Part shown: piece after piece, positions 12,101 to 21,547 of the stretch | Layout of the letters: each line of letters starts with the position of its first letter | Position numbering within the stretch: the first letter of the stretch is position 1 | NCBI RefSeq assembly: GCF_009931115.1 | Contig: NZ_CP047491.1 | Span: forward strand, 1,563,501-1,627,500 | Length of the DNA stretch: 64,000 nucleotides | DNA from: Microbulbifer hydrolyticus | Lineage (GTDB): Bacteria > Pseudomonadota > Gammaproteobacteria > Pseudomonadales > Cellvibrionaceae | Direction of reading: 5' to 3' | Notes under the pieces: generated by a model | What the model saw: the letters and a program-made list of their open reading frames with translations, nothing else | What the model was told of the DNA's origin: nothing | Databases searched by the model: none | Program-made: the position numbers and the translations under genes

Positions 12101-13636
12101 ATGATGAAGATACAACGCGGACTATTCATGGCATTGGTTTTGTCACTGTTTGCGGTCGCGTCCCAGGCGGCGGAAAAACCCAATATTCTGATCATCTGGG
12201 GAGATGATGTCGGCATGTGGAATATCAGCGCCTATCACCGCGGCATGATGGGCGGATCCACGCCGAATATTGATCGTATCGCGGACGAGGGCATGATCTT
12301 TATGGATCACTACGGCCAGGCCTCTTGTACCGCAGGGCGCGCGGCCTTTATCACCGGCCAGTACCCGATGCGTATCGGCCTCAGCACCGTCGGATTACCC
12401 GGTGCCAAGCAGGGGCTGCAGGAAGAGGTACCGACGCTCGCGGAAATGCTCAAGGCGCAGGGCTACACCACCGGTCAGTTCGGAAAAAACCACCTCGGCG
12501 ACCGCGATGAACACCTGCCGACGAATCATGGTTTTGACGAATTTTTTGGCATCCTTTACCACCTGAACGCCGGTGAGTACCCGGAGCAGTACGACTATCC
12601 AAAGGACCCGGAGGTACAGAAAAGGCTGGGATTGAAAATGCGCGGGGTTATCCATTCGAAAGCCCTCGCCGGCGGCAAACAGGAAATCAAAGACCTGGGG
12701 GCCTGGGGGCAGGAGCGCCAGCGCAACCTCGATCAGGAAGTGCTGGAGCAGTCCATGCGTTTCATCAGGGATGCCGTCAAGGCCGGCAAGCCGTTCTTTG
12801 TGTGGCACAACACCACCCGTATGCATTACCGGACCAACCTGAACAAGGAGTATGAAGGTAAAAGTGGTTATGGCGTTTACGCCGACGGGATGATGGAAAT
12901 GGATGATGATGTGGGTGAGTTACTGGACCTGATCGAGGAGCTAGGCGTCGCCGACAACACCCTTGTCATGTTCTCTACCGATAACGGTGCCGCCTCCAAC
13001 TCCTGGCCAGATGGTGGCAACCAGCCGTTCCACGGTGAAAAGGGTGCTGGTGGCTGGGAAGGTGGGTTCCGCGTACCCATGCTGGTCAAATGGAAAGGAC
13101 ATATCCCGGCGGGAGTTTCCACAGGTGAATTCATGACCATGGAAGACTGGGTGCCGACCATCATGTCGATCCTGGGAGAAAAGGATCTCAAAGAGAATCT
13201 GCTCTCAGGTACGAAAATCGGTGGCAGAAAGTATAAGGCGCACCTGGACGGCTACGACCAGACCGACCTGCTACTCAATAACGGCAAGTCCAAGCGTAAA
13301 GAATTCTACTACTTCACCGAAACCACTTTCCACGGCATGCGCTACGGTGACTGGAAATTACTGTTCATCGACCAGGAAGAATGGTTCCGGGGAACCCAGG
13401 AACCATTGTCAACTCCCTACATCATCAACCTGAAACTGGATCCATTTGAACGGTTTATTCATGCCCGCGGCTACGACGAATGGGCGGAAAACCGCAGCTG
13501 GATCCTGGGGCTGGCGGGCCCCAAGATCGCCGAGTTCGTGAGAAGCTTCGAGAAGTTTCCGCCAACGCAGAAGAGCATGTCGGTACAGGTTGGGGATGTC
13601 AGCAAAACGATTAACTCGCAGGCGGTGAGCCGATAA
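12101..13636 (+). CDS. secreted sulfatase (arylsulfatase family)
   Basis: Hydrolyses sulfate esters in the periplasm or outside the cell. The 511-residue product has a signal peptide (about 1-23), the metal-binding start KPNILIIWGDDVG (D35, D36) and the sulfatase signature CTAGR with C76 as the residue that must be converted to formylglycine. The signature reads C-x-A-x-R instead of the classic C-x-P-x-R. Further marks are GKNHLGDRDEHLPTNHGFD (lysine and histidine ligands) and FSTDNGA near 290. A second, related sulfatase lies on the other strand at 15765-17333, and a DUF3604 lipoprotein follows 40 bases downstream. No formylglycine-generating enzyme is in the window. The true substrate is unknown. 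Confidence 0.92.
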   Translation: MMKIQRGLFMALVLSLFAVASQAAEKPNILIIWGDDVGMWNISAYHRGMMGGSTPNIDRIADEGMIFMDHYGQASCTAGRAAFITGQYPMRIGLSTVGLPGAKQGLQEEVPTLAEMLKAQGYTTGQFGKNHLGDRDEHLPTNHGFDEFFGILYHLNAGEYPEQYDYPKDPEVQKRLGLKMRGVIHSKALAGGKQEIKDLGAWGQERQRNLDQEVLEQSMRFIRDAVKAGKPFFVWHNTTRMHYRTNLNKEYEGKSGYGVYADGMMEMDDDVGELLDLIEELGVADNTLVMFSTDNGAASNSWPDGGNQPFHGEKGAGGWEGGFRVPMLVKWKGHIPAGVSTGEFMTMEDWVPTIMSILGEKDLKENLLSGTKIGGRKYKAHLDGYDQTDLLLNNGKSKRKEFYYFTETTFHGMRYGDWKLLFIDQEEWFRGTQEPLSTPYIINLKLDPFERFIHARGYDEWAENRSWILGLAGPKIAEFVRSFEKFPPTQKSMSVQVGDVSKTINSQAVSR

Positions 13637-13676
13637 TTACCGAATAGATCTTGTGCGGTTTAACAGGGAAGGCATC

Positions 13677-15692
13677 ATGAATAAGTATGGGATTGCGCTA
13701 TCGATTCTCGCCGCCGCCATTGCGCTGTCGGCGTGCAGCGGTGAGCGGGAAAATAGCGCCGCACAAGAGGCCGATATCACAAAGAGTGAGATGGCGGCGG
13801 AAGGTAAACCGCAGGTCGATGGCTCTGTGCAGACGGACACCGGCAACGCGGCGCATAACGAGCAGATCATCGGTGAGGAGTTCGGACGGGATACACAAAT
13901 TGCTGCCAGCGATTCTGGCGCGAGTGCAATGAGTTACCCCACGGAAGCCTACTTTGGTGATACCCATGTTCACACCGGCTGGTCCGCCGATGCCGGTATG
14001 GACGGTGCCATCCTCACGCCGGAGGATGCGTATCGCTTTGCCCTGGGTGAGGAGGTGAAATCCAACTCGGGGCTCAACGCAAAATTGAGCCGTCCCTACG
14101 ACTGGTTCATGATCACCGATCACTCCGATGGTATGGGCGTGATTAACGAGCTGGTCGCCGGCAATCCCGAGATGATGGCGGATGAGACGCTCAAACGCTG
14201 GAATGAGGCGCTCACCTCTGGTGACGAAAAGAAGGCGGCCGCGGCCAAGAGTGAACTGATTGTCATGCAGTCCCAGGGCAAGCTGCCCAAGGAAGTGATG
14301 GATCCCAAGTGGATGAAATCCGCGTGGGAAAAGACCGTGGATGCGGCGGAGAAATTCTACAAGCCCGGTGAGTTCTCCACCTTTATCGCTTACGAGTGGA
14401 CGGTAAACGCGGACGGCGGTGACAACCTGCACCGCAATGTGATATTCCGTGATGACGCCAGTAAGACCCGCAGTCTGCTGCCCCTGACCACCTTCGAGAC
14501 CCAGGACCCGGAAAAACTCTGGGCCTGGATGAAAGCCTACGAAGACAAGACCGGCGGGCGGGTACTGGCAATCCCCCACAATGGCAATATGTCCAACGGT
14601 CGCATGTTTGAGGAAAAGCGCTTCGACGGTTCGCCGATGACTAAGGAGTGGGCCGAAATGCGCGCGCGCTACGAGCCGCTGTACGAGGTAACCCAGATCA
14701 AGGGCCAGAGCGAATCCCACCCCAGCCTGTCACCGGAAGACGAATTCGCTAACTGGGACCTGTGGGACCGCGGCAACCTGATCCTGAAACCCAAGCCGCC
14801 AGGCTCTTTCCCTTACGAATACTGGCGCCCGGCGCTCAAGGCCGGTTTGCGCCTCGAAGCCGAGCTGGGCACCAATCCCTTCCAGTACGGCGCCAACGCC
14901 GGCACAGATACTCATACCGGCCTGTCCACCGCAGACGATGACAATTTCTTCGGCAAGTTCAAAACCCTTGAACCCAGCAACAAAACCCGCTGGGATTTCC
15001 CCCTGCTGACCGGACCCACCGACAATTATATGGGCTGGGAGCAGGCCGCTTCCGGTGTGACCGGCGTGTGGGCAGCGGAGAACACGCGTGAGGCCATCTG
15101 GGACGCGATGATGCGCAAGGAAACCTTTGCCACCACCGGCCCGCGTATGACGGTGCGCTTCTTCGGTGGCTTTGATTTCGAACAATCCGATGCTCAAGGA
15201 GACCTGGCCGCTGCGGGATATGCGAAAGGTGTTCCTATGGGCGGAAAGCTCAAGGGCGACAAGGGCGGCAAGCGAATCAAGTTTCTGGTCGCGGCGATGA
15301 AAGATCCGGAGGGTGCGAACCTGGATCGGGTGCAGATCATCAAGGGCTGGGTAGATGGCAATGGTGATACCCACGAAAAGGTCTACAACGTCAAATGGTC
15401 CGGCAATCGCAAGATGGATGGCCAGGGGCACATCCAGCATGTGGGCGATACCGTGAATCTCAAAAATGCCACCTACAACGAAGACATTGGCGACGCACAG
15501 CTGTATGGATATTTTGAGGACAAGGAATTTAACCCCGCGCACAAGGCGGTGTACTACGTGCGGGTGCTGCAGATTCCCACCCCGCGCTGGACCCTGTACG
15601 ACAAGGTCCGTAACAAGATCCAAATGGACAAGAAGGTGCCGCTGGTACATCAGGAGCGCGCCTTCTCCAGCCCGATCTGGTACACCCCTTAG
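13677..15692 (+). CDS. DUF3604 lipoprotein with PHP-like metal motifs
   Basis: Protein of 671 residues starting at the ATG at 13677 (AAGG upstream), with a lipoprotein signal ending in LSAC at residue 20. The rest is a DUF3604 domain. Its conserved histidine clusters are GDTHVHTGWSADA (H97, H99), ITDHSDG (D148, H149), IPHNGN near 300 and GTDTHTG near 412. They resemble the metal site of PHP-type phosphoesterases, so a metal-dependent hydrolase is likely, but this is inference from motif shape. It follows the first sulfatase by 40 bases and converges with the second. Proteins of this family often travel with sulfatases. Confidence 0.85.
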   Translation: MNKYGIALSILAAAIALSACSGERENSAAQEADITKSEMAAEGKPQVDGSVQTDTGNAAHNEQIIGEEFGRDTQIAASDSGASAMSYPTEAYFGDTHVHTGWSADAGMDGAILTPEDAYRFALGEEVKSNSGLNAKLSRPYDWFMITDHSDGMGVINELVAGNPEMMADETLKRWNEALTSGDEKKAAAAKSELIVMQSQGKLPKEVMDPKWMKSAWEKTVDAAEKFYKPGEFSTFIAYEWTVNADGGDNLHRNVIFRDDASKTRSLLPLTTFETQDPEKLWAWMKAYEDKTGGRVLAIPHNGNMSNGRMFEEKRFDGSPMTKEWAEMRARYEPLYEVTQIKGQSESHPSLSPEDEFANWDLWDRGNLILKPKPPGSFPYEYWRPALKAGLRLEAELGTNPFQYGANAGTDTHTGLSTADDDNFFGKFKTLEPSNKTRWDFPLLTGPTDNYMGWEQAASGVTGVWAAENTREAIWDAMMRKETFATTGPRMTVRFFGGFDFEQSDAQGDLAAAGYAKGVPMGGKLKGDKGGKRIKFLVAAMKDPEGANLDRVQIIKGWVDGNGDTHEKVYNVKWSGNRKMDGQGHIQHVGDTVNLKNATYNEDIGDAQLYGYFEDKEFNPAHKAVYYVRVLQIPTPRWTLYDKVRNKIQMDKKVPLVHQERAFSSPIWYTP

Positions 15693-15711
15693 TACGTCAT
15701 CTGGCATAACG

Positions 15712-15745
15712 AAAAGGGCCCGCAGCTTGCTGCGGGCCCTTTTTT
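15712..15745. terminator. bidirectional terminator between convergent DUF3604 and sulfatase genes
   Basis: AAAAGGGCCCGCAG pairs with CTGCGGGCCCTTTT around a four-base loop, and T and A tracts are present on both sides. It lies between two convergent stops. Confidence 0.92.
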
Positions 15746-15764
15746 CTTGCTCACTTATTGCCAA

Positions 15765-17333
15765 TCAGTTGCTACCGCCGGCACCAGCTTTTAGCTGCTC
15801 CTCAATTTTCTTGAGGTTAAAAGAGCCGGGGGTCTGGCTGGGTGGATATTCCTCCATCGATTTGAGGAACTTGGCTGCCATCCCCTGCATGGGTACCAGC
15901 ACGAATGCGCGGTCCAGGAACCAGTCATTGTACGTATTGGCATTGTGCTGGGCGCGCTCGAACGGGTCGCGGCGCAAGTTGAACAGCAGCGGCACTCGCA
16001 GTTCAGTAAACGGCTCGCGCCAGACTTCGAATGCCTTGCCGCGGTTTTCCAGGAATACGGCCTTCCAGGCATCGTAGCGCATGGCCACAATCTGGCCATC
16101 ATCGTTCACATAGATGAACTCACGACGGGCTGATTCGTCTGTCTTGCCGGTGAAGTAGTCCAGCTGATTGTGTCCGTCGATATGGTTTTTGTAGCTGCGA
16201 CCATTCAGGCGGACGCCTTTCAGCAGTTTTTCGGTGATATCCGGAGCACCGGCAACGGCGGCGAGGGTTGGCAGCCAGTCCTCGTGAGCGACGATGCCGT
16301 TCAGGGTTTTGCCCGCGGGGAATTTGCCAGGCCAGCGCACAAAGGCGGGTACCCGGTAGGCGCCTTCCCAGTTCGAGTTTTTCTCACTGCGGAAGATGGT
16401 GGTACCTGCGTCCGGCCAGGTATTGAAGTGTGGCCCGTTATCGGTGGAGTAGAACACGATGGTGTTGTCTGCGATCTTCAATTGATCCAGCAGATCCAGC
16501 AGCTTGCCCACGTGCTGGTCGTGTTCCACCATACCGTCCTGGTATTCATTGCCAGTAGGGCCAGAGAGACCTTTGTGCTCCTCCTTCACATGGGTGCGGA
16601 AGTGCATGCGCGTGGCATTCCACCAGACAAAGAAGGGTTTTCCGGCATCGACCTGCTGCTTGATGAAGTCCATGGCCGCGGCCAGTGTTTCCTCATCAAT
16701 CGTTTCCATGCGCTTCTTGGTGAGCGGACCAGTATCTTCAATTTTGCCATCCGCGGTTGCCTTGATAACCCCGCGCGGACCGTATTTTTTACGGAATTCC
16801 GGATTTTTCGGGTAATCCCGGTTTTCCGGCTCTTCCTCGGCATTCAGGTGGTACAGGTTGCCGAAGAACACATCGAAGCCGTGATTGGTCGGCAGGTGTT
16901 CATCGCGGTCCCCCTGGTGGTTTTTACCAAACTGACCAGTGGCGTAGCCCTGACTTTTCATCACGGTAGCGATGGTCACGTCGCTTTCCTGCCAGCCCTC
17001 TTTGGCACCCGGCAGGCCGACCTTGGTCATGCCGGTGCGGACCGGCACACTGCCGCTGATAAAGGCGGCGCGCCCGGCGGTGCACGATTGCTGACCGTAG
17101 TAATCCGTAAAAGAAAGTCCTTCTTTGGCAATGCGGTCAATGTTGGGGGTCATATAGCCCATCATGCCCTTGCTGTTAGCGCTGATATTCCACACACCGA
17201 TGTCGTCACCCCAGATCACCAGGATATTGGGTTTCTCCTGGGCCTGGGCGGCGGTGTTGCAAACGGCGAGCAGTGCCGCCGCGGTAAGCGAAATCGGCAC
17301 TTTGAGCAGGCGCCGCAAGCTGAGTTGTTTCAT
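15765..17333 (-). CDS. secreted sulfatase, paralogue of the 12101 gene
   Basis: Sulfatase of 522 residues with a signal peptide (about 1-32), KPNILVIWGDDIG at the metal site, formylglycine cysteine C84 in SCTAGRAAF, GKNHQGDRDEHLPTNHGFD and STDNGPHFNTWPD. It shares the C-x-A-x-R signature and long identical stretches with the sulfatase at 12101, so the two arose by duplication or share a close ancestor. The start at 17331-17333 has GAGGAAA just upstream. The apparent longer frame starts inside the leader and was rejected. The HAD phosphatase gene lies 69 bases upstream on the same strand and may be cotranscribed. Confidence 0.92.
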   Translation of the reverse strand: MKQLSLRRLLKVPISLTAAALLAVCNTAAQAQEKPNILVIWGDDIGVWNISANSKGMMGYMTPNIDRIAKEGLSFTDYYGQQSCTAGRAAFISGSVPVRTGMTKVGLPGAKEGWQESDVTIATVMKSQGYATGQFGKNHQGDRDEHLPTNHGFDVFFGNLYHLNAEEEPENRDYPKNPEFRKKYGPRGVIKATADGKIEDTGPLTKKRMETIDEETLAAAMDFIKQQVDAGKPFFVWWNATRMHFRTHVKEEHKGLSGPTGNEYQDGMVEHDQHVGKLLDLLDQLKIADNTIVFYSTDNGPHFNTWPDAGTTIFRSEKNSNWEGAYRVPAFVRWPGKFPAGKTLNGIVAHEDWLPTLAAVAGAPDITEKLLKGVRLNGRSYKNHIDGHNQLDYFTGKTDESARREFIYVNDDGQIVAMRYDAWKAVFLENRGKAFEVWREPFTELRVPLLFNLRRDPFERAQHNANTYNDWFLDRAFVLVPMQGMAAKFLKSMEEYPPSQTPGSFNLKKIEEQLKAGAGGSN

Positions 17334-17402
17334 GGTTTCCTCCGGGCTGTGGGTAGGTTTGTTTAACGGATGTATCAAGGGAGGGGGGACTGATGGTGTT
17401 TG

Positions 17403-18401
17403 CTACTGCTTGTCGAAAGGAAAGACGACTTTCCAGTCTTTTTGCATATCGATTACGGTCCAGCCTTTTTCTTTCGCGTCATCAAGGCCCTTGTTGAGCT
17501 GGCCAATGTGGGATTTGCGGTCGTAGGCCCACTCGCGCTTGGCATCGGTGTGATGCAGGATCAGGCCGAAGCGAGGACCATCGCCAGAGGTGGCCCACTC
17601 CAGCATTTGATAATCGCCATCGGAATTACCTGCCACAAAGATCGGGCGCTGGCCGATATACTGGTGAATACCCACCGGTTTGCCTTCCTTGTCGTCGATC
17701 AGGTTGATTTCCGGCAGCTTGATGATCGCGGGTTTGCCGTTGTGGACTTCGTATTTTGCCTTGAGGCTGGAGCCCACCACCTGATCCGGGGGAATACCGT
17801 AGGTCTCTTCGGCGAAAACTCGCATAAAGTCCACGCCGCCGCCGGAGACAATAAACGTCTTGAAGCCATTTGCGCGCAGGTAATCCATTAGCTCCAGCAT
17901 GGGCTTGTAGACCATTTCATTGAAAGGCTTGTCGGTTTTCGGGTGGCGCGCGGTCTTGAGCCAGCTTGCCACATTCGCCTGGAATTCCTCCGCCGTCATA
18001 TTGGCGTGGGTGGCGGCGATGATTTTCATCAACCCTTGCTTTCCGCTGGCAATGACGCTCTTCATGTCGCCTTTAATCACGGAGGCGAACGGCTCCTGGG
18101 ATTTCCACTCCGGATGATCCGGAGCCATCTTTTTTACCTGGTCGATTGCATAGAGCAATTGGAAATATACGGGCTGTTCCGCCCACAGGGTGCCGTCATT
18201 GTCGAAGGTGGCGATACGTTCACCTTCCGCCACAAAGTCCGGAGAACCTTCGCGAGTGACGGATTCCACAAAGGTGGTAATCGCCTTTTTGGTGTCGCCA
18301 TCGTTCCAGGAGGGGAGCGGGTCCGCCAGGGCGGTTGCCGGTATGGCCAGCACAACGAGCGCTGCCATTAAGGCCCGGCGGAGAGGATTCAGAATGCGCA
18401 T
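17403..18401 (-). CDS. exported HAD-superfamily phosphatase-like protein
   Basis: Protein of 332 residues with a signal peptide (about 1-27, ending in TALADP) and a haloacid-dehalogenase fold. Motif I is FDNDGTLWAEQP (nucleophile D67, D69), motif II is FIVSGGGVDF near 176 and motif IV is FVAGNSDGDYQML near 255. It resembles phosphoserine-phosphatase-like members and probably removes phosphate from a small periplasmic substrate. The ATG at 18401 follows GGGAAG by four bases. It lies upstream of the second sulfatase on the same strand, so it looks like part of the sulfatase cluster. Confidence 0.85.
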   Translation of the reverse strand: MRILNPLRRALMAALVVLAIPATALADPLPSWNDGDTKKAITTFVESVTREGSPDFVAEGERIATFDNDGTLWAEQPVYFQLLYAIDQVKKMAPDHPEWKSQEPFASVIKGDMKSVIASGKQGLMKIIAATHANMTAEEFQANVASWLKTARHPKTDKPFNEMVYKPMLELMDYLRANGFKTFIVSGGGVDFMRVFAEETYGIPPDQVVGSSLKAKYEVHNGKPAIIKLPEINLIDDKEGKPVGIHQYIGQRPIFVAGNSDGDYQMLEWATSGDGPRFGLILHHTDAKREWAYDRKSHIGQLNKGLDDAKEKGWTVIDMQKDWKVVFPFDKQ

Positions 18402-18539
18402 ATGACTTCCCAAGGTACTGCAGTGAAGTGTTTGCGTGATTTGTTGCTTCTTAAACTTTAGTTCGTGTTTTTCTACCGGACGGCAGAAGCACGATAATTT
18501 TTTTTCATAATATGGGCGGGGATAACTGAACTGGTCAGT

Positions 18540-19862
18540 TCAGCGTGCATCGCGCGGATTGAGCGGTGGCAGGGCGTTGCGGCCGCGGTGCACGCGGTTT
18601 TGGGTGGCGAATGCGTCGACCGCCTGTTCAAGCTGTTGCCACAGTGGGTCGGCAGACACAGAGGCGGCGGTGTCACCGTACTGAGCGCGCCCCAGGGCCA
18701 GTAAGGCTTTCGATATATCCGAGCCCCGGTAGTCGGGACGGGTTTCCAGTTCGATGGAGATGGCAAGGGCGGTCGGGTAGTCACGATCTTTCGCTGCGCG
18801 CTTGAGTTGCCGCAACACATCGGCGCCGCCGGCGCGCCGTCGGGCTTCGCGGCGCTTGTGCAGGCGGGCGACCAGTAACGGCAAGCAACGCCACGCCACC
18901 CACCCCAGCACGCCGAGCAGGGCAGCGGTCAATAATAGCTGGGTAGGGGAAAAGCGGCTGGCCAAGGGGGCGCCCTTGACCCTGACCTTGACCGCCTCCA
19001 CCGTGCTGGTCTGGATACTGCCATCGTCCAGGTCGTACCACTGAAGTTCGATGGCTGGCAATTCCCCGCGAGTGGACGACTCGGCCACGTAGGTGATTTT
19101 TTCCTCGCGAACCCCGCCGTCCTCCCGTTCACCGGCCCCGTTATCAGAGGCTTTGGGTGTGTCCGCATAGGCCGCGATACCCGCTGGTGCACCGGTGTCG
19201 AGCAGCTGGGGCACGAACATAACGGTGGAGCCCTGGATCTTTGCGATGACCGTGCGGCTGAAACTGTCGCCCGGACGCAGCTGCTCGGGGTCGCCCTCGA
19301 CCTGCTGCTCGAGTTGCAGCTCCCGTGCGGCGATATAGGGTTGCAGTTTCTCCGCGCCCTTTGGCGGGATGACCGTGAGTGTTTCCGCGGTAAGGGGGGC
19401 CTTGTGAACGATGTCATTGGCGCCATCCGGATTTCGGTAATGCACTTCCAGGGTGGTCGGTGGTAACACAAATGTTCCCGGCGTTAGCGGCACCAGCTGA
19501 TAGTCGCGCACCACGCCTGACCAGGTGCTTCCATTGATGGTCGCACTGGTCGACACGGTGGATCTCTCGGGGAGCTTGACCGAGAGGTTGGGGCGGTCGA
19601 ACGCCGGCAGGTCTACCGGCTTGGTCAGCCAGGTGGGTACCAGTATCGTGATACGCAAGGTGACCGACTGCCCCGGGACAATGTTGGTTTGCGACAGCTC
19701 GGTCCGCACGATGGGTTTGGCGGATGGCTCGGCCGCGGATTGTGCGGGCGGCTGTTGTCCGGGATTTGTCTGTGCAATAACCGTCGCAGCCGGTAACAGC
19801 CACGCCAGCAGAAAAGCCAAAAACAACGTCGGGTATATTGTTGGGGGCAGGGATGCGCTCAC
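18540..19862 (-). CDS. batD: BatD-like protein of the aerotolerance operon
   Basis: Membrane-anchored periplasmic protein of 440 residues: signal peptide (1-30), repeated beta-rich domains (about 50-300), one membrane segment near LLLTAALLGVLGWVAW (about 305-325) and a cytoplasmic helical tail. The N-terminal half shows the BatD pattern TELSQTNIVPGQSVTLRI and the PDGANDIVHKAPLTAE stretch. Bat proteins are linked to stress and oxygen tolerance in Bacteroides. The function in gammaproteobacteria is not settled. The GTG start overlaps the stop of the preceding batB/C gene (GTGA), so it is translationally coupled and last in the six-gene operon. Confidence 0.82.
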   Translation of the reverse strand: MSASLPPTIYPTLFLAFLLAWLLPAATVIAQTNPGQQPPAQSAAEPSAKPIVRTELSQTNIVPGQSVTLRITILVPTWLTKPVDLPAFDRPNLSVKLPERSTVSTSATINGSTWSGVVRDYQLVPLTPGTFVLPPTTLEVHYRNPDGANDIVHKAPLTAETLTVIPPKGAEKLQPYIAARELQLEQQVEGDPEQLRPGDSFSRTVIAKIQGSTVMFVPQLLDTGAPAGIAAYADTPKASDNGAGEREDGGVREEKITYVAESSTRGELPAIELQWYDLDDGSIQTSTVEAVKVRVKGAPLASRFSPTQLLLTAALLGVLGWVAWRCLPLLVARLHKRREARRRAGGADVLRQLKRAAKDRDYPTALAISIELETRPDYRGSDISKALLALGRAQYGDTAASVSADPLWQQLEQAVDAFATQNRVHRGRNALPPLNPRDAR

Positions 19863-21547
19863 GGTGTGTCTCCCCGTTGTGGCGCTTGCTGTTGCGGCGC
19901 TTGCTCTCGCGCCTGCCCCTGTTTTTCTCCGCCCGCCGCTTCCAGCGCAAAACGCTGCTTCATAAATTCACTGGTGCTGGTATCCAGCGTCGACATCCAC
20001 TGTTCGGGATTGACTTCGGTCTGGCTGGACGGTTTGTCCGGCGCTTCGACTTGTTTCTGCTGTTGCTTGTCGTAGCTCTCTTCGTCGCTCTGCGTCTGCT
20101 CGTCTTTCTCCTCCTCGTCGCCGCGGGATTTCTGCATATAGGTGAAAATCTCTCGTGCCAGTTGCAGGTTCTTCCCTGCGCCAGGGAAGTCCGCGTCCAT
20201 CTGCAGCACCTGCTCGAATCCGGCGATGGCGTCCTGGTACTGGCCGCTTTTCACCTGCGCCATGGCGCGGGTGAATATCGCCTCGGGGCTGTCCAGCGTG
20301 GCGAGGGTATTGGCGGCGTCCTCGTAGTGGCCAGCTTGATACTGGGCATAGCCGCGTCTATAGGGTTCGCTAAACGCATTGGCGGCGCGGGCGTACTCCT
20401 TGCGCACCATCAGCCACTGGCCCAGCTGATCCGGTGTAAACAGCCGGGAGAGGAAGGCACTCTCCGGTGGTGCGGGGTTACTGGCGACACTCGACGTCGG
20501 GGACTGGGCAAGGGCGTCGGGCGCGGAAAGAGAGTTTGCGAAGCCGAGGACTCCCAGGATGAGGACCAGTGCTTTTCCCGTGTGCGTGACGGCCTGCTGG
20601 CGCAGCCCCGGCTGTGCCGGCAACACCCAGCCGCGGCGGAACCACAGCAGCATCAGTAGTGCCGCCGGCCAGGCCAGCCACCAGCCGCGATCGTCCCACT
20701 GCCGGTTATTATCCTTGGCGAGGGCCTGCTGGAAGCTGCTGTCGAAGTAACGCACAAGGTTGTCGACATCGTCACTGTCCGGTGTGACGCGGGTTACGCG
20801 TGCATCGCGCACTTGCGGCACGCCGGGGATGTCGGCATTTCCCGGAAGCAGCACCAGAAATCCCAGCCCATTATCGCGGTCCCGCTGATTGAAGGCGGCG
20901 ATGTCACCGGTATCGAGTCCGTCGGTGAGAAACAGGATGCCACCGGGCGTCTCCTGTTTTTGCAGTATCTCCTCGGCGAGTTTCAATGCGGCGGCAGCGT
21001 TGTTCCCGTCGACCGGCATCACTTCTGACTGCAGTCCTTCTACATAGGGGCGCAGCAGGTTTTCGTCGGTGGTCAGCGGTACCACCCGGTGCGCGCTGCC
21101 GGCGTAGGCGACCAGTGCGGTAGGTGCGTCGTCCCGGCGCTCCAGCAGGTCGTAGACTTTTTGCCTGGCGCGCTCCAGTCGGCTGGGAGGAACATCCTTC
21201 TCGTCCATGCTCGGATTGACCTGCATCACCACTACTAGTGGCGCGGTGCGCGCCATCAGCGGATCGGGCAGGCGTGTCCAGGTGGGCCCTGCGGTCGCAA
21301 GGGCGAGTAACGCCAGCAGGGCGGCAAGGCCATCGACGGGGCGAAAGCGCGGCCAGCGGCGCGTGTGTTGTTCGCCAACGCTCAGAGCGCGGGCCAGATG
21401 CGGTGCGACCGCACCGGGCAGGCTGCTGCGTTTTTTTTCGCTGCTGACGCGCAGCCACCACCAGATCAGTAACACCATCGGCAACACCAGCAGCCACGCC
21501 GGGCGCAGAAAATGAAATGCGCTGATCCATACGCTGAGTTCGCTCAC
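19859..21547 (-). CDS. BatB/BatC fusion: VWA membrane protein with TPR tail
   Basis: Protein of 562 residues combining a BatB-like von Willebrand A domain (about 100-280) between membrane segments (near 16-32, 74-88 and 312-330) with TPR repeats (about 390-470). A Gln/Glu-rich tail follows. The metal-ion site usually read as DxSxS in BatA is QVNPS here (residues 109-113), so the first Asp and first Ser are replaced. The rest of the domain (RLERARQKV, ILFLTDGLDTG) is kept. GTG at 21547 was chosen because it overlaps the batA stop (GTGA). Upstream codons lie inside batA. It should sit in the inner membrane with the VWA domain in the cytoplasm or periplasm. Confidence 0.8.
   Translation of the reverse strand: MSELSVWISAFHFLRPAWLLVLPMVLLIWWWLRVSSEKKRSSLPGAVAPHLARALSVGEQHTRRWPRFRPVDGLAALLALLALATAGPTWTRLPDPLMARTAPLVVVMQVNPSMDEKDVPPSRLERARQKVYDLLERRDDAPTALVAYAGSAHRVVPLTTDENLLRPYVEGLQSEVMPVDGNNAAAALKLAEEILQKQETPGGILFLTDGLDTGDIAAFNQRDRDNGLGFLVLLPGNADIPGVPQVRDARVTRVTPDSDDVDNLVRYFDSSFQQALAKDNNRQWDDRGWWLAWPAALLMLLWFRRGWVLPAQPGLRQQAVTHTGKALVLILGVLGFANSLSAPDALAQSPTSSVASNPAPPESAFLSRLFTPDQLGQWLMVRKEYARAANAFSEPYRRGYAQYQAGHYEDAANTLATLDSPEAIFTRAMAQVKSGQYQDAIAGFEQVLQMDADFPGAGKNLQLAREIFTYMQKSRGDEEEKDEQTQSDEESYDKQQQKQVEAPDKPSSQTEVNPEQWMSTLDTSTSEFMKQRFALEAAGGEKQGQAREQAPQQQAPQRGDTP

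Noticed and set aside
19838..20659. A plus-strand frame of 273 codons
   Set aside because: Antisense to the BatB/C gene.
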